Below the pieces are notes generated by a model. It worked only from the letters and a program-made list of their open reading frames with translations. It was not told the origin of the DNA and made no database searches. A stretch of DNA of 64,000 nucleotides. It comes from Azadirachta indica (Eukaryota; Streptophyta; Magnoliopsida; Sapindales; Meliaceae). Positions 1 through 13,400 of this stretch are shown here, piece after piece (the first letter of the stretch is position 1; each line of letters opens with the position of its first letter). Both the position numbers and the translations under genes were made by a program. The stretch spans positions 17,733,475-17,797,474 of the forward strand of contig CM040441.1 of NCBI GenBank assembly GCA_022749755.1, given 5' to 3'.

Positions 1-3000
1 TTGTGAATAAGTATGTTAAGTTAGAATAAAATCATTATTTAAAGGAATCTATCTTACTTAGATCTTCTAACTTTGATATCTTAATTTGGTGGAAAGTTAA
101 AGGGTCTAAATATCCTCCTCTACATGTTATTATTGAAAATATGTTAGTCATTCTTATTTTTATAGCCGTATCTGAATTTGCTTTTCATACTAATGGTAGT
201 TTGCTAGATTTGTAAATTTATATTGTAATAAATTACACTCAAAAGTATTAGTAGTTTTGATATATGCTCAAGATTGGTTAATAACTGAAAGTAAAAGTAT
301 GAAATTATTAATTATGCATTTAATTAAATTTTATTTTATTCATATTAGCTAACTAGGTTCTCTATGAGTTTACTTCTATCATCAGATTTCAGTTCAAGTT
401 AAAACTCTTTCATAAAAATTGGATGTCATGTAAATTATAGATATATATACAAAAGAAAAGTAAAATGTTATGATACATATTTAATCATTTATAACTATTC
501 ATAAAATGTCATCTAAATTAAATTAGTTAAAAGTATTATATTTTTTCATTTGATATTATAAGAATGAAATTTGTATTTTATGAGATTTTGATAAAAAGAA
601 TAAAAAAAGATGAAAGGGTCAATAAAGAAAGTAGTAGCGTTGGTGTTTCATAACATTAGAATTTGAAATTGTTGACACAAAAATCTAGTCAACAATGTAA
701 ATTAGCAATTTTAAACAGAATAAACAATGACAAAAGAACACAAAAACCAAAATTTTATGTGATTCAGCATATTGCTTATATTCAGGGGTAGGATATTTAG
801 AGGGAGATTTTATTAATGCTCAAAATTAGGGCTGTTACAATACAAACAAAACCCTATATCCTCTCTTGTTCTTTTTCTTCCAATTTCTCTTATTTTTATC
901 TTTATTGTTTCCTTTATTTCCCTTTTTATCTTTCAAACACTCTTTTTATAAAGGTCATTTGTAGTGTTTCAACTAAACACAAATTGATTAGTTACTTTCT
1001 TAGAGTTTTACCTAAGATTCCTATTGAAATAAAATGTATCATTTATCTATTAAACTATCTTAGTTAGAGTTTTATATTGAGATAAACTTTCACATGTTAA
1101 TGGGGCTTGCTAAACTTGAGCTAGACTTGCTAGATTTGTCTTTGAGCTTGTTAGGTTTAGATTGGACTTGTTTGATAACTCTTAAATTTGGTGGCCAAAT
1201 GTGTAACTTGGACAAAGTCATTGTTCCTACAAAACATTGTTCCAACTCTGTATTGTTTAATATTTGACACTTTTCATCCTTGGCACTGTTCATACTCATT
1301 ATTGTTAAACTTGGTATTGTTTATACTTATTATTGTTCACATATGATTTTTGGCTTAATGGTGTGCTAAAAGAATAGTTCCTTGTGCATAATATGCTATA
1401 AAGTGATTTCTTTGTACATAATGTGTTAGAAGGTAATTTACTTACTCATAATATAATAGGAGGTGACTTTAACCATTTTAAAAATGTAAAAGTAATTTTT
1501 ATAAATAATCATATTAGAATTTTTTTAAATTTTAGCCAAACATTAAATATTTAGATAAAAATACTTTCAATAACTACCTGTTGTGTGGTATTATTCATTA
1601 TAACACCTAAAATAATATGTAAAAAGAATCACACAAAATTGTCAAGAGAGACTATTCACATGGTATCTTAGAGTTGTCTTTTAAAAGGAGTTCGTGAAAA
1701 AAGTTCTTGGAGAAAAGTTTAGAATGAAAAATTCAAAGTAACCACTTGGAAACGCTAAGAAAGACTACTCACGTGATATATTTCATTATTGTTTCTTGAA
1801 AGTTCACGAAGGAAGTTTGTAAATAAAGTTCATGAAGGAAATTCACCTCGATAATTAGAAGGTGACCTTTAATGCAAACCATTCCTTAAGCACTATGAGT
1901 AAAGAACAGTCTTTATAAGGGGCCTTTAGTAATTTCTATAAATCATGACAAGAGGGGATGTGAAATGACTTCTTTCATGGTGACTATAAATAGTAAAGAT
2001 AACAAAGATAAAAGGGTTCTGAAACTTCTCTCTACATACAATTACGTTTCTCTTTTCTTTTAATGAAATCCTAACTTAATCGTTGAAATGTCCATACTAG
2101 TGGCACCACTAATGATTCTGACCATGCAAGTCATCTAAATTCAAGCAAGCCTAACTTTATGCTAGTTCTTTCCTCATGAAGTTCCCCCGAGCCAAAAGAA
2201 ATTTTTAGTTGAAGTCATTCACAGTATTTAAGGTTTTTGTTCTCCTAAACTTATTCACGGTCCACAAAGATTAGAAATCTTGTATGTTAACTGGTTCTTA
2301 ATTATGCCACATGTCATTTATGGTTGTTAAGAAATCAGCATCAACATCACCTTTAACAAAATTTAACATATTTTTCATCATGATACTTTTGAACACGAAT
2401 TTGATTCGAAACCATAATTTATGTTACGCTCAAAACGTTATTCTTCGGCATGCTAAAAACCTTAACTTCCAACTAACTTGAAACTATTGTTTGTGCCACA
2501 TTCAAAATCCTAGCTTCGAATATGTTGAAAATCTTAGTTTTTAGTACATTCGGAATCTTACTTTTCAATATGATAAAAACTTTAATTTTGAATACAACTA
2601 AAATCAAAATCATAAATTAAGCTATAGTTGAAAGTAAAGTTTCCAACGTGTTAGAAAGTCTACTTTCGAGTACATGTTAAATTAAAGCTTTGAGTGTAGT
2701 TATAATTATGGTTTTGAGTTTAATTGTACTCAAAAGTTTTGAAAATTATTTATGAAATATGGTTATAAGGGCATTTTTGTCTAAGTTTGGATTGTTTTAT
2801 TTTAAAATAAAAAATTATTAAAGTGACTGGAGATAAAAATTGGAATTAAAAAAGGGTAAAATAGAAAATTTCTCAAAATAGTTATTATTATTAGAGAAAT
2901 AACCAAAAAATGTATTCTACACTGCCCTCACATAGTTTTAAGGAGATAGACTACACCATGCAGCATTTGTGTAAGCTCTTTCTATACCTACCAGATAAGG

Positions 3001-3281
3001 CAGGGTTTTACAGGTATTTGACCGATGTTTTTGAGTATCAGTTGGTCTTGTTTATGTACACCTGACTGATTGAGGGCGTCCCAAATTAGCTGTCAGACTC
3101 AGGAGACTATGAGATATTTACATGTATGTTTATACAACACCTTGGGCTTGGTATGAGTTTTGATTTTAGACCTGCTGATGGACCTTCTACGAGAAGAAGG
3201 GTTGTTGTGGACTTATGCACGGGAGAGTTTTCTTAGACATGATTATCATATATTTTTTGCATTTTTGTTTGTTACATATCA

Positions 3282-3302
3282 ATATATATATATATATATA
3301 TA
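3282..3302. repeat. (AT)n microsatellite
   Basis: An uninterrupted AT dinucleotide run of about 21 bases. Confidence 0.9.
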
Positions 3303-3344
3303 TTGAAGGGCGTATTTCACTCCACAACATGCAATTTTGAACTA

Positions 3345-3850
3345 TTTGATCACAGATTGACTATAAATTAATTAATTGATTGAAAGTTGATTAAGTACAA
3401 AAAATTGAATAATTAGTTGACAATTGATTAATTATAAAAAAATAATTAAATTAACATAAATATATTAACTACAAATTAATTGATTGATTGAAAATTAATT
3501 AACCACATGAAAATTGATTAACTACAAATTGACTGATTGATTGAAAACTAATTAACCACGTGAAAATTGATTAAATTAACATTTGACACATTAATCAACT
3601 ATATGTGTAAGTAATTGCTTATTGATGAACTACAAAAAAATTAATTAATTAATTAATTGAAAATTGATTACCTATTAACTTCATTTATTAATTGATTTTC
3701 AATTGATTAAGCACAAATTGATTACCACGTTTAAAAATAGAGTAATTGATTGAAAATTGATTAACTTCATATAGATTACCTATTAAAAATTGATTAAATT
3801 AATATTTGACAAATTAATTAACTACATTTGACAATTAACTACCTAAATAA
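3345..3850. repeat. Degenerate tandem repeat with a 53-bp duplicated unit
   Basis: The clearest two adjacent units start at 3467 and 3520, 53 bp apart. Each runs from AACTACAAATT through GATTGATTGAAAA and AATTAACCAC to GAAAATTGATT. Diverged partial copies of the same words continue on both sides. The second unit has CACGTG (G-box core) where the first has CACATG. No coding potential is visible. Confidence 0.7.
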
Positions 3851-4337
3851 TGATTAGATCGTCTATTAGATGATTTGTTGTAGTTAGTTTGGTTGTCCAA
3901 ATAACAGAGTTGATTAACAATTTGATTCAATTAACCACATTTGAATTAATTTTATATTTAATTTATAATTAAATAATTGAAACAATGCTGAATCATGCCT
4001 TATTCAAAACTGTGCTTTTGAGTAAGACACTCGAAACTTGAAATTAACACAACGTATGCAACAAGAAGATTTTCTATTGGGGTTGGGTGGTGTTTATTTA
4101 TTTTTTTGAGGAAATGTTAAAGAAGAAGAAGAGAAAAAAGAAGAAGTGTTTTGTTTGTTGTGGGTATAAAGGTAATTTTATCTAAATTAATACATTTAAG
4201 ACATTTTTGATTGAATTTATGTTTATATAGGGGCATTTTCAGTTATTTCCCTTATTATTATCATCGTACAAACATTATAAATTGATAAAAATGCTCGTGT
4301 AATGCAGTTGGGTTGCACCTGGCCTTTACATGAACAC

Positions 4338-4346
4338 GGCGGGAAA
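4338..4346 (-). promoter_or_regulatory. E2F-like site upstream of the ATX gene
   Basis: GGCGGGAAA on the + strand is TTTCCCGCC on the - strand, matching the plant E2F consensus TTTSSCGC. It lies about 140 bp before the start codon. E2F sites mark cell-cycle-linked promoters; binding here is inferred from sequence only. Confidence 0.45.
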
Positions 4347-4408
4347 GGGATGATTTAGGGAAAAATCCCTCCCTCCAAAAACAAATAACATAACATAAAA
4401 ACACCAAA

Positions 4409-4443
4409 TACTTCTTCTTCTCCTCTCTTCTCTTCTCCATCTT
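4409..4443 (+). promoter_or_regulatory. Pyrimidine patch of the ATX core promoter/5' leader
   Basis: A C/T-only tract of about 35 bases (CTTCTTCTTCTCC-like), interrupted once by CCATC, sits 40-75 bp before the start codon. This matches the plant Y-patch core-promoter element. I see no convincing TATA box nearby. Confidence 0.5.
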
Positions 4444-4445
4444 TA

Positions 4446-4454
4446 AAACCCTAA
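4446..4454 (+). promoter_or_regulatory. telo-box (AAACCCTAA)
   Basis: An exact AAACCCTAA lies 30 bp before the ATG. Telo-boxes are common in the 5' leaders of plant housekeeping and growth genes and can be bound by telomere-repeat-binding factors. A copy also lies upstream of the SAD2-like gene in this window. Confidence 0.5.
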
Positions 4455-4483
4455 CAAAATCCGTACACAGGCTGACACAATCT

Positions 4484-7400
4484 ATGGCATTTCTTCAGCA
4501 GCTTCACCCTAAACAGCACGACGACGACGAAGACGAAGAAGACGACACTAACATCGACATTCACAACACCGGCACTCCCATTCGCTACGCCTCTTTGGAT
4601 CGTGTCTACTCTGCCTGCGTCAGCGCCACCGCTAGTGGTTCCTCCAACGTTATGTCTAAGAAAATCAAAGCTCGAAAGCTTTTAGTTAACCATTTCAACG
4701 ATCCCGATCTCAAACCCCCTATCGTTAATGTGTACTCTCGGCGGTCTAAAAGACCTCGACGGCATTCTTCATTTTTTGAGTCCCTGTTGGCGCAAGAGAC
4801 TCAGTCTGTTGTGGAGAAAGAAGGAGTTTCTGAATTAGAGGATAAAATTGACCATGATTTGAGGGTTTTGAAGAAGAGGAGGAGGTTTGGGAACAATGAA
4901 TTGGTGAAATTGGGGGTAGATTCCAGTGTTTTGAGCTCTTTTGATGGTCCGCGATTGAGGGATTGTAGAAATAATAAAGCTAACAATGCTAATTTAAATA
5001 GTGGTTGTAATAGTGGTAATTTAAAGAGAAAAAAGAGTGATTCTAAGCTCAATTGTAAGAGCATTTTGTCTGTTTCATCTACTACCAAACGATGGGTGCG
5101 GTAAGTCTATCAATTACACAGTGTTTTCTAGTTAGTTGTTCGTTTCTGGGTGAATTTTTGTTTGATGGGCGATAGTTTGTCTTATCAGGCTGAGTTTTGA
5201 TGGTGTTGAACCAAAAACATTTATTGGGTTACAATGCAAGGCAAGCATTTAATTCTTATTTCTTTCCCTTTATATTTTTACTCGTTAGTTATATTTCAAC
5301 CAATTGAAGTTAAGCTACTCGGGTGCAGGTTTATTGGCCATTGGATGCAGATTGGTATTCCGGTTCTGTTGTTGGATATGATTCAGAAAGTAATCGACAT
5401 CATGTATGGCTTTCATATCTTTTTGCTTATTTAAACTGTTTAGGACTTCTTGAGTTATATTTTGAAAGTTTTTGGGCTGCTATTTTGTACAATACAGGTT
5501 AAGTATGAGGACGGAGATGAAGAAGATTTGATTCTCTCAAATGAGAAAATTAAATTTTATATATCTCAGGAGGAGATGAACTGCCTGAAACTAAGTTTCA
5601 ATGTCAATAATGTGGATAATGATGGCTACGATTACGATGAGATGGTTGTGTTGGCGGCGAGTTTAGATGACTGCCAAGAACTTGAGCCTGGGGATATTAT
5701 TTGGGCAAAACTTACCGGTATGCTCTAAATCCATTTGTTTTTATTCTCATTTATAGTTGTTTTCCTCACAGAACTGAAAGTTAGAGAGAAAAGGAATCAT
5801 ACAGTCTTAATTTGAAAGAATTATGAAATGGAAAGTCTCTTTAGGTGTTGAGATATGCATTGTGTTCTAAGTTATGCCTCTGATGCGCCAAACATGCTCA
5901 TTTTTGTTAAGATAGTGGCTCATGCTGTTAGAATTCCTGAAAGCAACCTTGTGTGGTCAGCAATAGCTCATAGATAATAAATATGATATTGATATAACTA
6001 TACGGACCCTGATGTTATATATTTAATCTAATAGTTCACTGGTGTAGAAACTATTAGTGTTACCTGGCTGTATGCCATGCCTATGCATTATTAATCTGGG
6101 GTACAATTAAAGGAGCATGGGTTGAACTATGTTTATCCTTATGCTTGGATTGCTTCTTGCGTTTCCTAGGCATATATGAAGTATTTCCATAAACCATTTT
6201 AGTCAAAACTTGAAGTTGATATGCCAGTGGAGAGAAATTAATAGGCTATAGAAATACGTAAATGCTAGCTAATGTAAATATTAATTGGGCAAGCAACTAT
6301 ATATTGGTAAATTTCTGGTGATGGTGTTATTGGTAAATCAGTCCTTTGTCCTGTTTGTATATTAGTACATCCATCACTATAATTCTTTTTTTTTTTTGGG
6401 ACACCAACTGTACCTTTAATTGCTTTAGTGCAGGTCATGCTATGTGGCCGGCAATTGTTGTGGATGAATCACTTATTGGTGGTCGTAAGGGTTTAAATAA
6501 AATTTCGGGAGGAAAATCAGTTCCTGTGCAGTTTTTTGGTACACATGATTTTGCAAGGTTTGTGGTTCTTTTGAATTTGATTGTGACTATTATTTGTATC
6601 GTGTGCCAAGAAATTTGTATGTGCTCAGAGTAACTATAGTCATATCTTTTAGGGGCTGACATTGCAATGCTTTTGTAATTATCCAGAATAAATGTGAAAC
6701 AGGTAATCTCATTTCTCAAAGGACTTCTTTCTTCTTTCCACCTGAAGTGCAAGAAACCTCGTTTCACTCGAAGCTTGGAAGAAGCCAAAGTGTAAGCTTA
6801 CTTATGAGAGTTAATTTAGTTGAAGTGATCTTGAAATGTTTTAGACTACTAAGTAGCATTATTATGGATCTTTTTCCTAAAATTCCTCTTTGGCCTTATT
6901 ATATCATACCCCCCGCTAATTAATATTCTCTTTATATTGTTTTCTTTATATTTGTTCATTCAATTCCACGAAAATTGGCATGTATTTAATACTGTATTTT
7001 TGTGTTATGGAGCTTTTTTTTATATTGCTGTAAATGTCTAGTATAGTTCATAGACTTCCATGATTAATTATGTGTATTGAGGTTGTGATTTTGTGCTTCT
7101 CAAATTCTTGCATTTTATCCTAGTAAAGAAAAATGATTTCACTATTAATGTGTTTATGAGTGAACTATTGTCAATCGCTTTTCTTTCCTTCCCCTCAAAA
7201 GACTTGGAGTTTCCACTAAACACCAGTATTTTAGTTTAGTATGCATAAATATTCTTAAGGCCTACATTCCTGCATTACCAAGATGCTTATTATGGAAATT
7301 TTGTGGTTCTAAATAGGTATCTGAATGAACAAAAGCTTCCAAGAAGAATGCTACTGCTGCAAAATGCAATTTGTGCAGACAATGGTGAAAATTCATGTAG

Positions 7401-10400
7401 TCAGGAAGAAGGAAGTTTAGATACAGGTGAAGATTGTTTTAATGAGGAAAGGATTCAGGGAGCATTAGGAAGCCTTAAAACATCTCCATATGTATTCGGG
7501 GATTTGCAAATACTGAGCCTTGGTAACTTTAATTTGTTTTGACTTTACTTGGATTTTTCTTTTCTTTTACTTTTGTCCTTCTAGTTTTTGGGTTGCTTCT
7601 ACCTTCCTCAGTGTTGGATGGTAGAACATTTCTTGAATATGTTGCATCTGTTGCATTTTCTAGTAATTTTTCTTGAGGGTATATAAAATAATCCTTTCAG
7701 GAAAGATTGTTAAGGACTCCGAGTATTTTCAAGATGATAGATTCATCTGGCCTGAAGGATATACGGCCATTAGGAAGTACACTTCAATAACAGGTTGAGT
7801 ATTTTCTGAAGGTTCTTTTAAAATTTCCACACTTCCATTGTTGCATTCTTTTGAGCTCTCTGATTTAATATTAGATGACATATACCCTATTTTCTGTTTT
7901 CAATTTGTGGGGTTTAGATCCAAGTGTTTGTAGCTCTTACAAGATGGAAGTGTTGAGAGATGCTGAGTCAAAGATGCGACCTCTATTTAGAGTCACCGTG
8001 GATAATGGAGAACAGGTTAGTTGTACAATGAAATGAAGCTGAATCTTCTGTTTCATGGTTACTCTGGTTCTCATCATTAAATTGATATTTTCTTATGTTT
8101 TAAATTGATATTCTTATGGCTTTTCTTCAGTTTCATTTTATAATTTCATCTTCTATCTCAGAGTGTAATTGCTCATCGTGCACAGTTAGCCGGTTTATTC
8201 ATGATGCTATACATTGGGCGTTTCCCCTATTGGCTTTTGGCAAAACCCGAAAAGTGGGTCAGCTCTGTGAAGTACAGCAAGCCTTTGATTTACGTAGTTT
8301 AATAACTATTTTGGAGCAAAGAGCTTTACTAGAATCTAATGATTTGGTACAAATACTAGAGCAGGAATGATCCCATCAAAATGGATTTTTAGTTCCCTTT
8401 TTCTTTAGAAACTCAATTATTCACTGAATTCTTTTGGGACAATTGAATGAAACATTGAGAAAATATTTATTTCCTTCTTTTTGCAATCTTTGTTTCTTTG
8501 TCAATCTTCAAGACTTTGATAGATCAACAAGCTCTTTTGAGGCTCTTAATAAATCTTTTTACTCGGTTAACCGTACTGTTGCCTTGCTTTTGTATATTAG
8601 CATGTACACTCATCCACACCCAATCTTATTTTTACTCTTATATGCAAACATGTGAATTACACACATGTATCTATCTTGTATTAAATTGTGTGAAGTATAA
8701 TAACTGATGACCATGCATTTAGCTTCTCCTGCAATAGATTAGCAATATATATTATATCAATATTTAAATATTTAGTTTGCTTCACCTAAGTAAATATATT
8801 TACTTACTAATATGAGCATTTAATTACTAGTTTAAAAACTGTATTTATTAATTTATTACTATTAAGTAAAATATCTAATGTCAATAATTTAAATAATAAA
8901 TTAGCTTTTGTTAAGTTACTTTTCAATGACTATACACAATCCCACCTAATTCTAGATTGCAGCAAATAGGATGGTAGTAAATATAATCCAACTTTTATCC
9001 TTTTTTATCCAATTCAATCCAATCCAATTCTTGATTAGGATTTTCTATCTTACAGATATGTTCAAAACTAGGTTAGACTTTTTTGCAAAAGCCCCCAGAG
9101 AATTGATTATACTTTTGTGTAAAATCAGATGATTATGTGCTATCTGTTTGTGGTTTGTGCAACGTAATTCTTCAGAAGAAAATGCTTGTTCTGTGCCTTT
9201 AAGATATCCAAGAATGCATGATTTTCCTTGGCATTTCTATTATGCAATTATTGAATCTCATATCTGCCATGGAAATTTGAGGTGCCAGGGCACATAAAGT
9301 ATGTTCGTAACTCGTCAGAAATGTTTTAAGTCGTTGCCTTGTCTCTTCCATTTGCAAGAGAGTCTAGTTGCTGTGACCAACTGCCGTTTCAGGCCTTTTG
9401 AGAATTTTAAGTTTTCTCTCCTTGTTAGGATATAGAATTTTAGGTGCTATTATATGCCAGCTTGAAGTAAATTATTAAACTGTAGTATCAGTTTTTGGTG
9501 CATTCTATTAGGGCAACTGTAGGATGAATGGCATTGCTAATATCTTTTTGCAATACCATAGGTCAACAATTTCTGTACTTTTGTCTTGTATTGTGGGGTG
9601 TTGCTATTAATGGTGACATGATTGCATTGTGGTGCTTTTATGTGGTAAAGAGGAATCTAGTGATGCTGGTTATTCACATTGGATGAGAGAGGTTTTGACT
9701 ATGATCTTTGAGACTGAGGTCCACTTCTCTGATTGCATTTCAGTGCAAGTGTAGAAGCAGATTTTGCTTTCTTTCTTTGTTTTCTTCTTAGCAGTACACA
9801 TAAGATAAAGTGTTTAACTGTGTGGTTAAAAATGGCTTTGCCCTCTAATGATGCCAGAATTATTGCAATTTGGATCATAAGCTGGGCCCATTTACATGAG
9901 GAGAAGCAATTATCACCGGATGTGTATTTGATGGCCCCTCATAATGTGGATGGAAAATGGTGAAAATGGTGTGATAAATGATGCTGAAAATATCCACTGA
10001 AACATATCAGAAGAATTTGGTAATGGACCACATTAGGAAAATGTGGTACAATAGCGTATTTAAAATTCCTCTTTCATACTCTACTTTTTCTCATCTCATT
10101 TCAACATAGGTCTTTCCATAATTTCTCACAGAGATTCTGATTTTTCTTACGAAGTTCAATTTTGTTATTTTAGTTTCTCACATTATTGTATGGTACTTTT
10201 CTTGACGTCAAACTTTTGATTTTTCTCACATTACTAGATGTTGATAGTAATGATTGATGCCACACTCAGGATTTTTCTCACATAACGAAGTATTGATGGT
10301 GCCTGGTGCAATATAGGTTGTAAAATTGTTTTTTTTCTTTCCTTTCTATTTTGTGCAGTTCAATGGATCGACTGCATCCGCTTGCTGGAATAAAATATAT

Positions 10401-13400
10401 AAAAGAATGAGGAAGAGACAGAATAATACTTCTGATGATTTCAGTGCTGAAGCCGATGCGGAAAAAATTCATGAATGTGGTTCTGATATGTTTGGTTTCT
10501 CCAATCCTGAAGTTCTGAGACTTATACAGGTATATTTGTTTTATGTTTGATCTTGATTGAAATATTTGTGTCTAGCTTATTCAAATCTCAATTTTCATTG
10601 TGAACATTTGTTCCAAACCTTTCTCAATCAGGTGTATGACATGACCACTTACCTTTATTTAATTAATTAATTAATTTATTTTTATCTTTTTTCCTTTTCT
10701 AATGCGGTGTTGTCATGGATCTGCTCGATAAATTATGTTATGATTGTAACCCTATAATATGTGCCTGACAGGGATTATCAAAATCCAGACCGACTTCAAA
10801 ATCCTCTATTTGTAAGTTAAGCTCAAAATATCGAGATCTCCCTGCTGGCTATAGACCTGTACGTGTTGACTGGAAAGATCTTGATAAGTGCAGTGTCTGT
10901 CACATGGATGAGGTGAAAGCCTATCTTTTTTCATTTGTACATCAAAAGCGCTCTATGAAAAAATTTGTGATCTTTTGTTCTCTGCATGTCACTTTCTAAT
11001 TTGTTTCTCAAGCACCTAGTATTTTGTTCACTTTTCAGAAGCTGCTGTTATCTTTTTGGTTATATGGCATTCAATGGTTTAGTTTTCCTAATTGTTTTTG
11101 TTTAACTATCAGGAGTATCAAAACAATCTATTCCTGCAGTGTGATAAATGCAGAATGATGGTAAGCCTTCTTTACTTACAGCTGTGGCAGATCTTCAAAT
11201 GCATTTTATGATGGTTTTCTACATGATCTTCTGTTGGTTGACTAATCTCTTCCACCATATTTTAGGAAGAATCTCTCAATTTTTCTTTTTTCTGTAGAAT
11301 TTAGTCACATTGTTAGTTTCTTCAGAAGAAGTAATGTTTTGTCAGGTTCATGCTAGATGCTATGGGGAGTTAGAACCTGTTGATGGTGTGCTATGGCTAT
11401 GCAACTTATGTTCCCCAGGAGCTCCTCGACCTCTCCCTCCTTGCTGCCTTTGTCCTGTTGTAGGTAAATTGATGTCAGAAAAACTCTTTTGTGTATTTCC
11501 ATGGATTATGCATCAGTAAACCTCTAATTGATTTTCCTTTAGGGGGTGCAATGAAACCTACAACGGATGGGCGCTGGGCTCATTTAGCTTGTGCTATATG
11601 GATACCTGGTTTGTACCTCCATAATGTACACATTATTTGTATGCTGTTTTCATCCATATACTTAGATGTTTGACTTCCCTAAATATGCTTCAGAAACTTG
11701 CTTATCTGATGTCAAAAGAATGGAGCCAATAGATGGGCTAAACAGAATTAATAAGGTACTTCTATCTTGTTAGTTTTTTTTGTGTTATATAGCCATGACA
11801 GACATGCCTTCATGGCTTTTTTTTTTTCCCTTTAATATCTTGATATTAACCAGTGTCAATTAAGGAGCTTGTTGGTAGAAGCACTACCTTCAAAATTGTG
11901 AAATAATATCTTGAAGGTTAAAAATTATTTTTCCTCTAATCCTGCTTTGTATTTAAACAGGATCGTTGGAAGCTGTTATGTAGCATTTGTGGTGTAGCCT
12001 ATGGAGCTTGCATCCAAGTAATATCACAATCACACCATCTTTCCTCCATGGGAATCCTTTAATGTGTTTGCAATGGCTATATAAGCACTTTCAATAAGGA
12101 TCTCTACTAAATAGATGCATTCTTGATGATTCAATATGGTTAACCTGCCAAAAGAAATCATTTTCTGAATAAAAGTCCAAATCTAATCACATTTGTTCAA
12201 AGTGTATTAATCTAATGGTGCACAAGTTTTATAAATAAAAGCGCTTGTTGATCTTAAGCCATGTATATACAACATTCTAACAAGCCAATTGTTACAGTGT
12301 TCAAACACTACCTGTCGGGTTGCATATCATCCACTTTGTGCACGTGCTGCTGGTCTTTGTGTTGAGGTATTTTCCTGTTAGGTGGATATTTCATTAATTT
12401 TTCTAGATGTTGTTGATTAAATGGTGGATAATGTGGCTCATATAATTATCCTTGTGTTCGTCATTCATCTATTTTTATTCTTTTTTATGATTGCATAGCT
12501 CGAGGATGAGGATAGACTCAATCTTCTTTCTTTAGACGAAGATGATGAAGATCAGTGCATTCGTCTACTTTCTTTCTGCAAGAAGCATAAACAGCCACTG
12601 AATGAGCGTTTAGCTATTGATGAACGAATAGGGCAAATTACTCGTCGATGTTGTGATTACATCCCACCATCTAATCCATCGGGCTGTGCACGGAGTGGTA
12701 GGTTATGCTTCTATAGTATTTAGGTATTGCTGACAGTATTATTTTAGTTTGTTTTCCTTTATTAGATGGAGATTCTTATCTGTAGAAGTGCTGCAGTTTT
12801 TGGTCTTTGGGACTTGTTGTCCTTGTTTGTGTGGACTTTTAGTCCCTCTCCTCTTTATTAATATATTATTAATATATTTTGGATCTTTCATTCATTTCTT
12901 AGAGCCTTACAATTATTTTGGAAGAAGAGGGCGGAAAGAACCTGAAGCTCTTGCTGCTGCATCCTTGAAGCGCTTGTTTGTAGAGAATCAACCTTACTTG
13001 GTCGGTGGTTACTGCCAAAATGGATTGTCGGGCAACACCTTGCCTTCTATTAGAGTTATTGGCTCTAAGTTCTCCTTTAGTCTTCAAGGGGATGCTCCTA
13101 ACAACATCCTTTCTATGGCTGAGAAATACAAGCACATGAGGGAAACCTTCAGAAAGAGATTAGCATTTGGTAAGTGGATATCATTATTAATAGTTGGTGG
13201 TTTTCCAAATAGTAAGGGCTACAGCTTTTGTGTTGTTCAGACTCTAGTTTTTCAGTAGCCATGCTTGCTGTAAAAAGTGTAATGTGTGTTGCAATTCCTG
13301 GATTATATTTGTTTGTTGCAGTTAGTTTTACTCTCAATTATTTTACAATTGTTTGCATGTAGTAGTATTTTGCCTTACTTCAATAATAAGGCACACCAAT

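Larger units (their letters stand above)
1..4330. other. AT-rich intergenic region left of the ATX gene
   Basis: No reading frame here looks like a gene; the longest (816-1067 and 1090-1299) are low-complexity. The stretch 2380-2720 repeats an imperfect phrase of roughly 35-40 bp (variants of AATCTTAGTTTTGAATAC). The stretch 2930-3240 has a more mixed base composition and could be a transposon remnant, but I could not assign it. Positions 3345-3980 are rich in GATTGAAAATTGATTAA-like words. Confidence 0.6.

Noticed and set aside
816..1067. 83-codon frame on the + strand
   Set aside because: AT-rich, Phe/Tyr/Leu-rich composition, no domain, promoter or family resemblance.
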